Part shown: one piece after another, positions 1 through 13,686 of the stretch | Position numbering within the stretch: position 1 is the first letter of the stretch | How the letters are laid out: the number at the start of each line of letters is the position of its first letter | Source of the DNA: Nissolia schottii | Lineage: Eukaryota; Streptophyta; Magnoliopsida; Fabales; Fabaceae | Direction: 5' to 3' | Length of the DNA: 64,000 bases | Assembly: GCA_003254905.1 (NCBI GenBank) | Contig: QANU01007800.1 | Span: 648,472 to 712,471, forward strand | Notes under the pieces: model-generated | The model's database searches: none | Seen by the model: the letters and a program-made list of their open reading frames with translations, nothing else | What the model was told of the DNA's origin: nothing | Made by a program: the position numbers and the translations under genes

Positions 1-5
1 CTCTC

Positions 6-3000
6 TTGAACAAGTATTTCCCTAAGGGGCTTAGGGACCAGAAAGAAGCTGAGTTTATGGCGCTGCAACAGGGGGGCATGACCATGGCTGAATACACGTC
101 CACCTTTGAGAGGTTGTGCTGCTACTCCTCTACATATCAGTTGCTCCCTAATGAAGCGTGGAAGTGTGGAAAGTTTCAGAGGGGACTGAAGGAAGAGCTG
201 CAGATGGCAATTAACCATTGGAACATCCAGGATTATGCCCTTCTGGTCAGTAAGTGTATGACGCTAGAGGAATCGGCCAGGAATTTGGCCAGGGGTAGGA
301 CCGCCAGGAACAAGAGGAAGATGGAGGAGCAAGGGAGTTCCTCCCAAGCACAGCGACAAAAGGGACCATTTCAGGCTCCGCTCTCTAGCAGAGGTAGGGG
401 ACAGTTTCTTCAGCGACCCCAGCAGTGGACCGTGAGACCACAGGGCTCGATGGGACCAGGATTTCCCAGGCCCCTACAACCAATGATTAGACCCCAGCAG
501 CAGACAGTGAGGCCACCACAACAGGGTGGAGTTGCGAGAAGCTCTGGGCAAGAGGCCCGAGGAGGTCAACCAAACAGGGAGGCCAGACCGCCGTGCCCCA
601 AATGCGGGAAGCCCCACCTTGGTGACTGCCTCACCAGGCAGAGGGTGTGCTATAGGTGTGGACAAAGTGATCACTTTGCCAAGTTCTACACAGCGGTTCT
701 ACAACCAGTTCAACAACAAGGAAGAGTCTTTACCTTATCTGGAGAGGAGACTGAGGATGCCGAAGGTTTGATTATGGGTAAGTGCATTATGCTGGGTACT
801 ACTTTGACTGTATTGTATGATTCAGGAGCATCGCACTCCTTCATTTCCCATGATAGTGTCAGGAAGCTGCACCTATCGCCTGTAACACTACCCTACACAC
901 TGAGGGTGTCTACTCCTACCGCCCTACCTGTTGAGAGCAGTATGTCTCCAGTGTCTACTTCAGTTACAAGATTGGATGTTCATAGCTGATCTTGTCTGTT
1001 TACCCTTAGTGGGTTTGGATGTTATTCTTGGGATGGACTGGTTACGCGAGAACCAAGTGATCTTGGATTGTGCGAAGAAGTTGGTAACCTTTCCTCCCGT
1101 GGTTCCAGCCACGCCGCCCTCTAAGGAAGAATCAGTGGTTTTGTACTGCTGTCTAATGGAGAACCAGAGCTTCATCTTTCTGGCTTCGTTAGAGGTGGAG
1201 GCAAAACATAATGTGATGCATATTCCGGTGGTGAGTGAATACCCGGGCGTGTTCCCTGATGATATTCCAGAGTTTCCCCCGAAGAGAGAAGTGGAATTCT
1301 CTATTAGCTTGGTTCCGGGAGCTGAACCAATCTCGATGGCGCCATACCGGATGTCTATGGTAGAGTTGCAGAAGCTAAAAAAGCAGTTAGAGGAACTACA
1401 GGACAAGCAGTTTATTCGACCTAGTGCATCACCGTGGGGAGCTCCAGTGTTATTCGTAAAGAAGAAAGATGGCTCGATGAGGCTATGCATTGATTACCGA
1501 CAACTGAACAATGTCACGATCAAGAACAAGAACCCGTTGCCAAGGATAGATGATTTGATGGATCAGCTGAGAGGAGCCAAGGTTTTCTCAAGAATTGACT
1601 TACGCTCAGGCTATCATCAGATAAGGGTCGCGGATGAAGACGTTGCCAAGACGGCTTTTAGGACTCGCTATGGCCACTATGAGTTCACCGTGATGTCGTT
1701 TGGGTTGACTAATGCCCCAGCGATTCTCATGGATTATATGAACCGGATTTTCAGACCATACTTGGATGAATGCGTGATAGTCTTCATAGATGATATTCTG
1801 GTGTATTCGAAGACCGAGGAGGATCACGCCAAGCATCTTAGGTTGGTTTTGGATGTCTCGAGGGGGAAGCAGCTGTATGCCAAGCTTTCCAAATACGAGT
1901 TCTGGACGAGGGAAGTGAAGTTCTTGGGACATGTAGTGACAGAGCAGGGAATCTCGGTGGATCCGAGCAAGGTTGCGGCTGTAATAGAATGGCAGCAACT
2001 GACCACAATCACAGAGATCAGGAGCTTCTTAGGATTTGCAGGCTACTACCGAAGGTTTATCAAGGGGTTTTCTCAGTTGGCATTGCTCCTTACCAAGCTC
2101 ACCCGCAAGGAAGTTAAGGTCGAGTGGTCACCGGAATGCGAGGAGAGCTTCTGCAAGCTCAAGGAGAAGTTGACCACCGCTCCTGTACTGATTCTGCCAG
2201 ATCCTCACACGCCGTATGAGGTGTACTGTGATGCCTCGAGGATGGGACTTGGATGTGTGCTTATGCAGAACCGCCAAGTGGTAGCTTATGCCTCCCGACA
2301 GCTAAGAACCCACGAGGCGAATTATCCAACTCATGACTTAGAGTTAGCAGTAGTGGTGTTTGCCTTGAAGATTTGGGGACATTACCTCTATGGCGTTTGT
2401 TTCGAGGTATTCTCTGACCACAAGAGCCCGCAGTATCTATTCGACTAGAAGGAGTTGAATATGAGGCAAAGGAGGTGGGTGGAGTTTCTGAAAGACTATG
2501 ACTTTGGTCTGAACTACCATCCTGGAAAGGCGAATGTGGTAGCGGATGCCTTGAGCAGAAAGGCATTACATATAGCTCAGATGATGGTAGAAGAGTCTAA
2601 GTTGCTGGAAGAGTTTCGAGACCTGAATTTGGGAGTTATTCGGCAGGATAATAGTATCAAGCTAGGTCCACTGCAGATCACTAGCAGTTTCAAGCAGAGG
2701 GTAGTCGAAGCTCATGAGCACTGTAAAGAGGACCTCTAGCTGAAGTTTGTCAAGGCAATAAAGGAGGGAAAGGTCAAGGAAGCAGTAGTGGGAAGTGATG
2801 GCATAATCTGCTTCAGCGACCGAGTTTGCGTACCCGATGAAGGTACTCTGCGGAGAGACATTCTGAATGAGGGTCACAAGGGCAAGTTCACTATGCATCC
2901 AGGTATCACCAAGATGTATCATGATCTGAAGCAGATGTTTTGGTGGCCAGGTTTGAAGAGACACGTGGAAGAGTGGGTGCAGAAATGTCTGGTATGTCAG

Positions 3001-4110
3001 AAGACGAAAGTGGAACACCGAAAACCCCCAGGACTGCTGACTCCTCCAGAGGTATCGGAATGGAAGTGGGATGGTATCTCTATGGATTTCGTGTCAGGAT
3101 TGCCACACACGACGAGGAATGTGGACTCCATCTGGGTGGTTGTTGACACACTCACCAAGTCGGCCCATTTTCTCCTGGTAAAGATGATCTATCCACTAGA
3201 GAAGTTGGTGCAACTGTACATAAGGGAAGTGGCGAGGTTACATGGCGTACCATTGTCCATCATATCAGACAGGGATCCTCGATTTACATCCCGATTTTGG
3301 ACAGCCTTTCAGAAAGCATATGAGACTCAGTTGGCATTGAGCACGGCGTATCATTCACAAACTGATGGACATACTGAGAGGACGATCCAGACCCTCGAGG
3401 ATATGTTGAGGGCATGCGCGCTTGACTCACCCAGGTACTAGGATGAGTTGTTGTCATTCATAGAGTTCGCCTACAAAGCTACCATGCTAGCATTGGCATG
3501 GCCCCCTTTGAAGCACTCTATGGCCGGAAATGTCAGTCACCCCTTTGTTGGAATGATGGGCGTGAGTACAGATACTTGGGACCCGAAGAGACCCAAGATG
3601 TGGAGGAGTGTATACAACGGATCAAGCAACGAATTCTCACCCCTCAGAGCCATCAGAAGAGTTACGGCGACGTTCGGAGAAGACCACTGGAATTCCAAGA
3701 GGGAGACCATGTGTTCCTGAAGGTTACTCCAACTACAGGCATTGGGAGGGCCATGAAGATCAAGAAGTTAAGTCCTCGATTCGTTGGACCCTTCCAGATC
3801 TTGGAACGTGTGGGACCAGTGGCGTATCGGATAGCTATCCCACTGAATCTGGCGAATGTTCATGCCGTCTTTCATGTGTCTCAACTGAAGAAATGCTATG
3901 CCTTTCCTGATCACGTGCTAGAGCCAGAGAATATCGTACTCAGAGAAGATCTTGCCTTGCCGTTGATGCCGCAAAAGATCATTGACCGCAAGACCTAGAA
4001 GACTCGCAACAAGGAGATCCCGATGGTTCGAGTTATATGGGAGAACGGGAAAGTCGAGGAGTAGAATTGGGAGCTGGAGGAAGAGATAAAAGCGGCCTAT
4101 CCAGAGCTAT
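6..4110 (+). pseudogene. gag-pol region of the Tekay/Del chromovirus (broken)
   Basis: Approximate parts: gag with a retrotransposon-gag domain (about 30-300), a Gln/Pro/Arg-rich stretch and CCHC zinc knuckles (about 590-690); an aspartic protease with DSGAS (about 818-832); reverse transcriptase (about 1250-1950) with FIDDILVYS near 1785-1810; RNase H with YCDAS (about 2220-2450); integrase with an HHCC zinc-binding region (about 2870-3010) and a catalytic core (about 3060-3400); a chromodomain-like tail (about 3940-4110). In the family the polyprotein makes virus-like particles, copies the RNA and integrates the DNA. This copy has a few breaks and is not expected to be active. Assignment to Ty3/gypsy chromovirus is firm from the domain order; Tekay/Del is favoured by the LTR. 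Confidence 0.88.
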
Positions 4111-4158
4111 TCCCAGGTACGAAATTTCAAGGACAAAATTTTTCTAAGGTGGGTGGAA

Positions 4159-7100
4159 TGTAACATCCCGATTTTTTTCCTTAGAGAAATAATTGTAAAC
4201 ATAATTATTAAACTAATTTTCTAATCATGATTAGAGAATTAAGATGGGAAATTATTAAGTAGAATATCCCTAGGAAATAAGACATGTCGCGATAGGAAGT
4301 TCGGCGGACAACCGAACGGCCGCTGTTCACCGATGAAATTTTCTGACGCTCAAAAGGTGTCCTTGAAAATAATCTCCAAGAGAAAAATTCACAATCACCT
4401 TTAAATATTAATACCTTTAGGTAGAGGGGAATTAGAGGATCGCGACGATATAAACGGAATATTTTTCGAACGGCCGTGCGTGACGCACCGAGACTGCGAG
4501 CGATAAAACACGAGCGAACCAGAAACCAGGAGAAAATGAAATTTTAGTAGCTGAGGGTGAGGGCTGCACGGCTAGGAGAGGAAATTTTTGTCCAAAAATA
4601 ATCTCCAAAATCATGCTTCCAAATTCCCATCACATTACTTGTCTTACACACTAAACCAAATCTCATCACTAGTCATACCTATGCACATAGCTCCTACTAT
4701 TCATCACATTTTACTAAATCCTAAAATTCAATTAATTTCCCTCACCATTCAGCCACCCAAACCGAGTTCTCTTCCCCAAAACCCCAAGAGATATTTTCAT
4801 TTCCCACATACTCCATAACAACACACTAAGCCACACCTCAAAGAACACCACCAAATGTTCAAGAGATCAAGCATTCTTGCCACCCTCTTCCACCTCCCAA
4901 GAATCGAAACACAGTCCCCAAAGTCTCCTCATCTTGGTTTCATTTTCTTTCTTCCAAAATCAAGAGGAATAACCTCTTCACCCTCCATCTTACTCAAGGA
5001 TCTTCATCTTGGAGAAAGGAGAAGCTCAAGCTTTGGAAACAACAAGGCTCGTGGGACATCACTCCAAACTTCCCTCACCACCACCAGGTTTTCTACAAGT
5101 GGGTAACTATGCATAAATCACCTCCTTGGTGATCTATTTATGGTTATTGTGAATATGTGATAAAATGATCTTGCATGTGTTGTTAAGGATTTATTGAGGA
5201 TAAATATTATGTTACATGTTGGTTGTATTCACGTTGTTTTATGATTCATGGATGTTCATGTTGTTGCTGTGTATTGCTGGAATATGGGTGTTTGGAGATG
5301 AATGTGAGAAAATGAGAGAAAATAATCAAAGAAGTAAACGCTCAGTGGGTTCCGCGGAGGATCCCTGGAGTGCTGAGAGGGTTACGTGAAGAGCACTGAG
5401 TAGACACCAAGAGTGGTGCTGATTGGGTTCTGCGGAGGATCCGTGTAGTTTGCTGAAAGGGTTATGTGAAGAGTGCTGAGTGGGCACCAGGAATGGTGCT
5501 GGGTGGTTCCGCGGAGAGTGATTGAGAGGAGTCTAGAAAGTTGTTGAGTGGCACCTGGGATGGTGCTGAGTGGTTTCGCGGAGAGTGACTGAGAGGAGTC
5601 TAGAAAGTTGTTGAGTGGCACCTGGGATGGTGCTGAGTGGTTTCCCAGAGAGTGACTGAGAGAAGTCTAGAAAGTTGTTGAGCGGCACCTGGGATGGTGC
5701 TGAGTGGTTCCGCGGATAATAACTGAGAGGAGTCTGGAAAGTTGTTGAGCGGGCACCTGGGATGGTGCTGAGTGGTTCCTTGGAGAGTTTCTGAATGGGT
5801 TCCACGGAGGTTCCCTGGAGTTGCTGAGCGGTTCCCTGAAGAGTAACTGAGTGGGTTCCGCGGAGGTTCCCTGGAGTTACTGAGTGGTTCCCTAGAGGAG
5901 GTTTTCAAGGTCCCCTATATTCCAACAAGCACTTAATAATAAAGTTTATGTGTGGTATTTATGATAACATGCATCATGAGAACTAAAGGTTAATCACGTA
6001 AAGTTTAAAGAGCATAATTGAACCTTAGGGAATCAGTATGTAGTTATATGATAGTAGGTATCTCTCTTGGTGGAAACGCCCCTCACTAGTCCCCACAAAG
6101 GGGTGGATTGGTTAATGATGCGGAAGGAAAAGAAAGAAAGAAAGGAATGAAAAGAAAGAAAGGTAAAGAAAAGATGAATGAGAAAGGGTGACGTCACGCC
6201 TATGAAATGATGATGATGTAATGATGATGATGTATGGGTCTCCACTTGGTTGTGTCATTGGGCCAACCCCTCGCCCTCCCACTAGGTGGACGGTTATCTC
6301 TATTGATGATCGGAGACGAAACATTAGTTATCCGTGGTGGTTCGCAACCACTCAGGTTATAGCACTACCTGGTCGACATCAATCAGAGGACAGAAGCAGG
6401 TTGTAGATGTTTGGCCGCATCTACATGAGTAGGAAAGACTCAGCGCAGCCCTGGTCCATTAGTTAGCCGAGAGCATGGAAAGCAGGATGCACCCTGGTCC
6501 ATTAGTTAGCCGGCACGCATGAGAGAGTTTCAAAGTTAGCATGCATAAAGTATGACATGAATGAATATGAAATTGTATGATGCATGGGTATGTAATGTAT
6601 AAGTATATGATAATATATATGAGCATGTGTATGAAGTGAATACCCTCAAGAGAATGCTCAAGAGGGCTATGTATATACGCGAGAAAGCACGAGAACTTAG
6701 ATAACCAAGACTAGTTCCCCAATTAGTAAAGTAGATAAAGTCGTTCAGGACCTTAGGCCAGATAATAATCAGTAGGATGTTAGTATGCATGTTCACTTAG
6801 AAACACCTGAGCGGCCTGGTTGATAAGTGAGAAAAGAGATCCCTTATGCTAAGGTTAACCACTGAGGACGACTGTTCTCACCCCACTCGCTTATGCTTCC
6901 AGGAGCAGGCGAAGAGTATGAGGGCTACGAGGAGCCCTGTGAGGAGCCGCACGTGGAGGAGTAGAGGACCGAGGACGAGCCAGTCTAGCTGGGCATCGGA
7001 TGGACTTCGCCATATTTTGATATATTTTGATATGTATTTTGATGTATTTGGCTTGTATATGTAAACTATTATGATACTCTGTTGGTTGTAATTTGTGATG

Positions 7101-7372
7101 GACTAGACACTTGTTTATGTAATTATTTATGCCAGTAATGATTATTACTTTTAAGCTTCAGTTCTATCGCTTGTGTTATATGCTTTGATTCACGCGTGGC
7201 TCATATTTTGCGAATAAAGTAACAAACAGAAAAGTTTTAAAATGGTCCATATTTTCGCTACTTTGGTATTTTCGAAAGATAATAAAGGACTATAAGTAAT
7301 CTCACCAAATGATTAACAACCTAGTGAGCATTGCGTACTACTCGAGGGTATGCAGTTAGCTAGGGTGTTACA
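4159..7372 (+). repeat. 3' LTR of the Tekay element (LTR A)
   Basis: The LTR begins TGTAACATCCCG right after a purine-rich tract (about 4147-4157) and ends GGTGTTACA, giving TG...CA ends and 3214 bp. Its last 40 bases match, in reverse complement, the start of the solo LTR at 27567. The middle holds a tandem array (5340-5905). No host gene is seen inside. Confidence 0.9.
5340..5905 (+). repeat. Tandem array in LTR A: 68-bp unit made of three ~22-bp monomers
   Basis: TGCTGAGTGG starts at about 5563, 5631, 5698 and 5766, a 67-68 bp period over about five copies. Inside each unit the CTGAG core returns after about 24, 22 and 22 bp. Shorter, more irregular units with TTCCGCGGAG flank the regular part. 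The core TGCTGAGTGG equals CGCTGAGCGG with both CpG cytosines changed to T. Confidence 0.85.
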
Positions 7373-9110
7373 CCAAGGATGACCAAACATAAAGGTAGTG
7401 GACAATCACTAAAAATAATGGTTACTTGTATTTTATTAGTTAATACTATCATTCAATAATATTATTGTGATACCATCATCATTCAAATAATTGAACGTTT
7501 CACAATTCATGCCCTACAGTTAAAATGAACATTACATTGTGGTTATAATGAACATTACATTGTGGGAAGTAAGTTATAAAATTAATTTATTAGACATCAA
7601 TATACAGTAGTAAATGATATTTTAAACATAAATTTGTCAAGTAATTTGTCTAAAAGAAGTTACTATATGAAGATGCAACATATTGTACTACTTGATAGTA
7701 ATCATAATAATAATATGATAAAATACTTGTTATCATAAATGAGTAAATCACAACCGGTTCAAAATGACCATTAGTAGAAGTTTGTTGCTTGTGTTACATT
7801 CTATTGTAGGAGAGAGAAACATATATCATATCTCCAATTACGCTACAAGTTGTTAGCAACAAGTAGTAGCTTGTTACAAGTTCATATCTTAACATAGACG
7901 AAAAATACAAGTTCATATCTTAACATATATGAAAGCTACAAGTTCATGCATATCAACAAAAAGACAATAATGCACTCCTATATTTAATAAAAACAAAGGA
8001 GAACAATACATTTGAGGCTTAAAGATAACCAAATGCAATTTGTATTCAAATACAAAAGCAAGACAAAGGTGATAAAAAAAACATAGGAGAAAAAATAGAC
8101 ATAGTAAAAAACGAATGAAAAGTAATAAAAAAATGAAGGAAACCTCACATAGAAAAGAAAACAAGACATAGTTTTGAAAAAGTAAAACAACAAAGGAGAA
8201 AAAGAAACAAACAAACCAATAAATTTGTAAAACAAGAGGCAATGGTGGTGGCACGGTAGAGTGGCGGTGGTGGCAATGATGGCGCGGTGGAGTGGTGGCA
8301 GTGGTGGTGGCAGTGGTGGGAAGAGAATGGAGGAAGGGAAAAGAGGAAGAAGAAGGAAGAAGAAAATGAGAAGAAGAGAAAGGAAATTCGCTTAAATGCT
8401 CTGGTCTGAGACATTACTGTCGGAAATGACTTATGGTAATAACGATGTACAAAACGCAATGTTTCATTAAACATATTACAGTCGGGCATGTCCGACGATA
8501 AAGAGCTCCCCAAAACGTAGCGTTTGAATTCTGATATAACCATTGGCACATCCGACGGTAACCAAATAAAAGGCGCCAAAGTTTAGTGTAAAACATTTTC
8601 CATTACCGTCGACGTCACCATTACCGACGGTAACCATTTTTACCAAACGTAGCGTTCCATGTCGAAAGGGTTACCGTCAATTTCGTTCGATGATAACTAG
8701 ACATTTATGGTTGGTTTGAACGGTGTGGAAGACGTATCTGTTAGTATTTTCGAGACGTTACCGTCGGTCGTCGCCGACTGTAAAGTAAGTCCCACACACC
8801 TGGTAGATTATAATTGGCTTGAGTTTACTGTCTGTTGTGATCGACGGAAATGTTTTTTATTTTTTATAAACAAAACTTCACATTTTTATCGTCGGTGGAT
8901 GCCGACAGTAAGTTTTTGACGCTCTTTCCCGCAAACAATTACCGTTGGTGATACTGTCAGAATTTTTCCTAACAGTAATCTAATGCCTCTTTCCCGGTTC
9001 TTTTTGTGTGAACCGGTTATCATTGGTTATATTGCGTTTACCAACGGTATTACAGTCGGTTCGCGTCCGACGGTAATATGTTGACGGTAATAGTCAAATT
9101 TCTTGTAGTG
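7373..9110 (+). mobile_element. CACTA (En/Spm-like) element, right part, non-autonomous
   Basis: The right end reads TTTCTTGTAGTG, the reverse complement of a CACTACAAGAAA terminus. About 8400-9100 is filled with subterminal ACCGTCGG/CCGACGGT repeats. The GGTGG-rich and AAGAGAAAGGAAATT stretches at about 8240-8395 match 22800-23010 in the CACTA at 19825-23436, so both belong to one family. No transposase is seen. The left part is probably beyond the Tekay insertion, outside the window. The 7373-8230 part is AT-rich without a gene. Confidence 0.75.
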
Positions 9111-10298
9111 TAAGCAAACTTGAGAAAATCCATCAACTGAGAGGGAATCCCTTGGATGACCTTGGTGTATCTCCAAAGCTTGCATGCAAGGCCTTCCCAG
9201 GGAAGATGATGGCAGCGGTTTTGATGATGATTCTTGGTGCAAACTTTGCTTGGCTTTGTATCCTCCTTGGCCTATCTTTGCTTGCTCCTTTGCCTAGCTT
9301 GCATGCATGCTTGCTTGGCTTGCTCATGGAGGATGATATGCTATGGTTTTGAAAGGGATGATGAGATGCTAAGGTCTTGAAGGGAAAAAATGGCAAGAAA
9401 ACCTTGAGTGAAGGATGATGAGAAAAGGCTGGTTTTGGAGAGGAAACCGTGATGGAAGGTCATGGCGTAAGAAGGTTGTGGTTGTGTTTTATTGAAGTGA
9501 AATGAATTTGTGAAGAAAGGAAGATGAGAAGTGAGGCTTCGGTTTTAGAGAGAATGAAGCAAGAGAGAAATGAGAAAAGAAAAGAAAGAAAGGAAACCAT
9601 GGAGTGTGTGATGGTGAGAAAAGAAACCATGGAGTGTGTGATGGTGAGCTTCCGTTTGGCTTGGCTAAATTTATGGGGAAAATAATGAAAATAAATAAAG
9701 AAAGAAATGAATTAAAGAAAGGGAATTGAAGAATACGGCTGAAGCTATTTTGGAAAGGAAAAATGAAATAAAATAAGAAAAGGTGAATAGTAAGGAATAG
9801 TGCAAGGTATGACTTGCTTTGACTTGTGTGTTTTTGCATGGTTGCTTTTTGTGTGTGTGTTTGTTATCGTGTTGTGTGTGTTTTTGTCTCAGGTTTGGTG
9901 TGTGTTCGACCGTGTTTGGTCTTTTAAATTTCCATGGGTGTATGACGACGTGTGTCACCATACATGCGTGATGATTAAACGGGTGTCCTATAAAATTTTG
10001 TAAGCATAAAAACTTGATCTACTAATTATTGTAGTGAGGAATTTAAATTAATTAAGGGTACTCATGAATCAAATTTTATACAAGTGTGTTTCAATGATAC
10101 CTTTAATATCTAATTTAATTCTGACGAGGAAAGATAGTTAATTTCGGGGCTCGTGGAATTTCGTGAAGACTCAAAACTATTACCTTGATTGCTATTCTTA
10201 ATAATAGCGTAGTGATTTAAAATTATAAGTCCTAGTAAATCATTTTTATCTATTTATCTATTTTGCAAAGTAATTTCTAAAGAAATTGGAGTGTTACA
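9111..10298 (-). mobile_element. LTR fragment, reverse orientation, probably Tekay-like
   Basis: Read on the minus strand from 10298 the sequence begins TGTAACACTCC, the style of start used by the other Tekay-like LTRs here. The other end is cut by the CACTA terminus at 9110. It contains a 27-bp direct duplication (about 9595-9650) and GT-rich stretches, and no coding region. The assignment rests mainly on the terminus. Confidence 0.45.
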
Positions 10299-13200
10299 CA
10301 AAAGACTGTGCATAACGCTACAACGGTTAACCGCATAAGAAAAGAACGCAATTCTTCTGAAATGGATCTAAGGTGAAATAAGGATGTTTTAGGATATTGG
10401 ATTGTCATATGGATCTATTTCAAGACATTTCTTGGTAATGCAAGCATGAATATGAGGTTATCGAGGTCATCGGTTAATTGGCCAAAGGGGCTTACCGGGG
10501 CTTATCGAACAACTAGAGATTCAGGAAATGTTTTCTGCCTATCCTAACTACTTGGTTCGCCTCTAAGTAGCTTGAATAGTCCTTTTAAGGTATAATTTTG
10601 ATAACGCTAGAGGCGTTGAAGGAATTCCTGATTGCATCTCAATTCAGTGGGCTTCCACTCCAATAACAGGGAAAACCGAGACGTATGTTTTTAGATGCAT
10701 GTGCATCACAGAATAAGAAGGAAACCGGTGACCTAAGATTTTATTTATATTGAGTATTATGGGAGTGTATTGTGTTTTTCTTTTAATTCTCTAGGTTTTG
10801 AAGGAAGTAAAGTTGTCCATCATGTGGTGAGGAAGTGACAAACACAAGTCACATGCTTGGTTTCGTTAATCGATTTGTAAATGAAAAGAAGAGTTCTCTT
10901 GGGGATTTTCTTCAAAAGAACAGAAGTGACAATGGTAGCAAGAAGGATAAGAGAGCGAGGGATGGAGGGTGCATACGTCGAGGGAGTGATGAATGCGTCA
11001 GTGAAGGAAATACAAGAGTTCCATTGAGAATTTGGTCTACGGTTGACGTAAGGGAAAGTTCTTGATTAAGTTCGGTGGAACTTAGAGAATTTGTTTTTGT
11101 AATGATCTTCATGCCATTTCATCATAAAATGATGAATATGAAGTGAACGAGGTAGTGACTTGGAGACGTTAGCTAAAGAAAGAACAAGAAGGTTTTTCAA
11201 GAAACAACGTGGAAGCTTAGAGAATTTTCAAAGGAAGACCTAAGGGGGAATGTGTTTGCTTGCAGTTGGATTTGAATCGCCCTATTTGAGGTTTCTAAAC
11301 TACAAGGAAAAACTGAAATGTATTTGAGATAGAGGGCTTGTAAAGGCATCTTTATGGCCCTTGCGATGAATTTTGTCTTTACGGAGGTGAAAGAGGAGTT
11401 GGTGTATGGACGGAGGAAAAGAAAATTAAAGAATTCACTTGGATCCCATGAATGGAAAGGCCTTAACTTTCCGAGTGAAATATGGAAAATTACGAGGCAT
11501 GATTACTCTTCTAAAAGAAGTGGCGACACACACATGGCCGAAAGGCCAGGTGTCTAGGGGAAAAATTCTAAGACAGTGCTCAGAATAGCAGGGAAAAAGT
11601 GGGGTGTTATAGGCATCACGAGCTACCAGTTCGGGCTTTACGGTCTACGATCGTATGAGGTTGCCAAGGCCAACGTAGACTATCATTAAATTACAGTTCT
11701 ATCTTAGATATAGCTCTCATGAAAACAAGTTAAACATCGTCACATGAAATGGCATAAACATGATAACATAATGGCTTAATTTATGACAGATAGCATAACG
11801 TGACTCTAATCATGAATATTCACACACATGCAACATGGCATATTTAATGCAATAAAATAGGTGGTCTCATGTAGTTCTAAAAAAGGTTTCATGAATTTCT
11901 AAGAGTTTCATAAATAGCTACTTTCATAAATAAAGAAGGTTTCTAAAATAAATAATTATTTTCTTAAATAAGGAAGTTCCTAAATAATAACTAATAACTA
12001 ATTTCATAATTACTTAAAATAAAACATTAAGTTTCACCTCCTAGAATTTTATAAACATGGATAAATAAAATAATTCTAAAAATATATACATATATAAATA
12101 ACTTTTAAAATAAATACATGGTCTAATAGGCCATGAAGAAAGTCACTCACATGAAAATGATTGACCACTAAAGAGCACTAAGCTGGGAGCTCCTAACACC
12201 TTACGTGGAGACACTACTTCTCCATGAAAAACAAAACGAGAGGGAGAAAAGAAATAAAAAGAATTAGAGCGAAAAATCTCACAGAAGTGGAACCTTTCAA
12301 GCTATTGAGTTAATTAGAAAGTTTAAACACTCACGGAAAGTTTGTATATATAGGGGGAGGAGGAGATCTCTTTCTATTGCCACTATCGATGTGGGACTTG
12401 ACTCCCGCATCGCTACAGCAATCCCTGTGCACTATAGTGCGCCCAACACGTTGCGCCGCTGTAGCGCGCCAGCTTTCCCTTTTCTTTTACCTGATTACTA
12501 TGGGTCATCGCATACTCTCAGTAGTTCAACATTGGATTTTATGGTAACTTTGCTTGTACGTAGTGTTTTACGTTGATTTTAGTCTATAGTGATTTATGAA
12601 TCGTTCACCACAAAAAACAAATAAAGTAAGGATAAAAAAAGGGATTTGTAGATCATTTCAGCGAGAATGCGAGTTTGAAGGAAATTATGAATACATCACT
12701 TGATAAATAATGAAATCAGTACAATAACCAAGAACAAATTATAAACAATAGAAAAATGAAAAGAAAAAAATTACAAGGAAATGTGCTAATCCTAAGTAAT
12801 TGAAAAACAGAAAACAAAGAAAAGGGAATTACTTGCTACTTCTCTTATACTAGATTTATTTTGAGAAGTGTGAGTCTATGAGTGTTCGCAAAGTTTCTTC
12901 CACTTAATTTTACCCTAGGCGCCCCTATTTATAACCTTTAGTGACCCCTTGCTTACTTGCCACATGTCCCTCTGAGCAGTTGCACTTTGATCTCTGGACT
13001 CCACTTCTCCCATTTTCCTTGTTTTCCGTGAAATGGGCAGTTACTACCCTTCTAAAGTTATGCATGTTCATTGTAACCATTGCACGTTGCTAGTAGATGT
13101 GTTCCTCTATAGATAACCTCCAATTTAAATTTGAATTCTTTTTGACTCATCGTGCCCTGGCAGCTTCTGAGGGGTCGACCCTATGTCTAACATATAAAAT

Positions 13201-13640
13201 TCATTCAAGGTTTGGGTAGGGTCGCCTATGGTCATCAATTTGGGTTGATTCATTGATTCACTTATTAATCTCATTCAAACTCTTCACCGTCGTCCATTGA
13301 CTGCCATTAAGAAAAGCCCTTCAAGAGAGATCCCCTATGTACATTAGCTTATTTGGTCGATTCTATCCTCTTTCGCCGTTCATGGTCGATTGAAGTTCTA
13401 GATTGTAGGTTTCTCAATAAATCTTGTCCTTGAACGAATCAACAAACTTTTCTTTCGACCTTCTCATTATCCTTGGATCTCCTTTGAGTAACTTTACTTA
13501 AATGCCCTTACCATATATTTTCACCATAATACGTAGATCAAGCTAGATTGCATTATCAATCGAAGGGCATGCATGTACTACAAGATTTAGCTCGTACCCT
13601 AATCATAATGTAATGATGTCGTTCTCATGAAATTTACATC
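10299..13640. other. Unresolved repeat-like DNA, no gene recognised
   Basis: No open frame longer than about 70 codons is convincing. A GGGGTGTTAT motif at about 11602-11611 resembles an LTR end. A TATATATAGGGGG-like reverse TATA stretch (about 12343-12358) next to a GTGGGACTTGACTCCC stretch, and a second reverse TATA-like GTTATAAATAGGGG (about 12925-12938), suggest decayed LTRs on the minus strand. I cannot set borders. Confidence 0.4.
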
Positions 13641-13686
13641 GGTTTTCGTATGCCATAAAAACTGACATTTTATGTATACCACACAA

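Larger units (their letters stand above)
1..7372 (+). mobile_element. Tekay/Del-type Ty3/gypsy chromovirus, right part
   Basis: The order gag, protease, reverse transcriptase, RNase H, integrase, chromodomain-like tail, purine tract and a 3.2-kb LTR is that of a plant chromovirus. The long LTR with TGTAACATCCCG at its start and GGTGTTACA at its end fits the Tekay/Del lineage. The 5' LTR and primer site lie left of the window, so target duplication and LTR-LTR age cannot be read. The coding part is broken in a few places, so it is a fossil. It probably sits in the CACTA element whose right part follows. Confidence 0.9.

Noticed and set aside
7913-8254. 113-residue hydrophobic open frame on the minus strand
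   Set aside because: Phe/Leu-rich translation of A-rich sequence in the CACTA body; looks like a membrane protein only by composition.
9133-9961. Overlapping minus-strand frames of 70-116 residues
   Set aside because: They lie in an LTR fragment, are Ser/Phe/Lys-rich and low in complexity, with no known domain.
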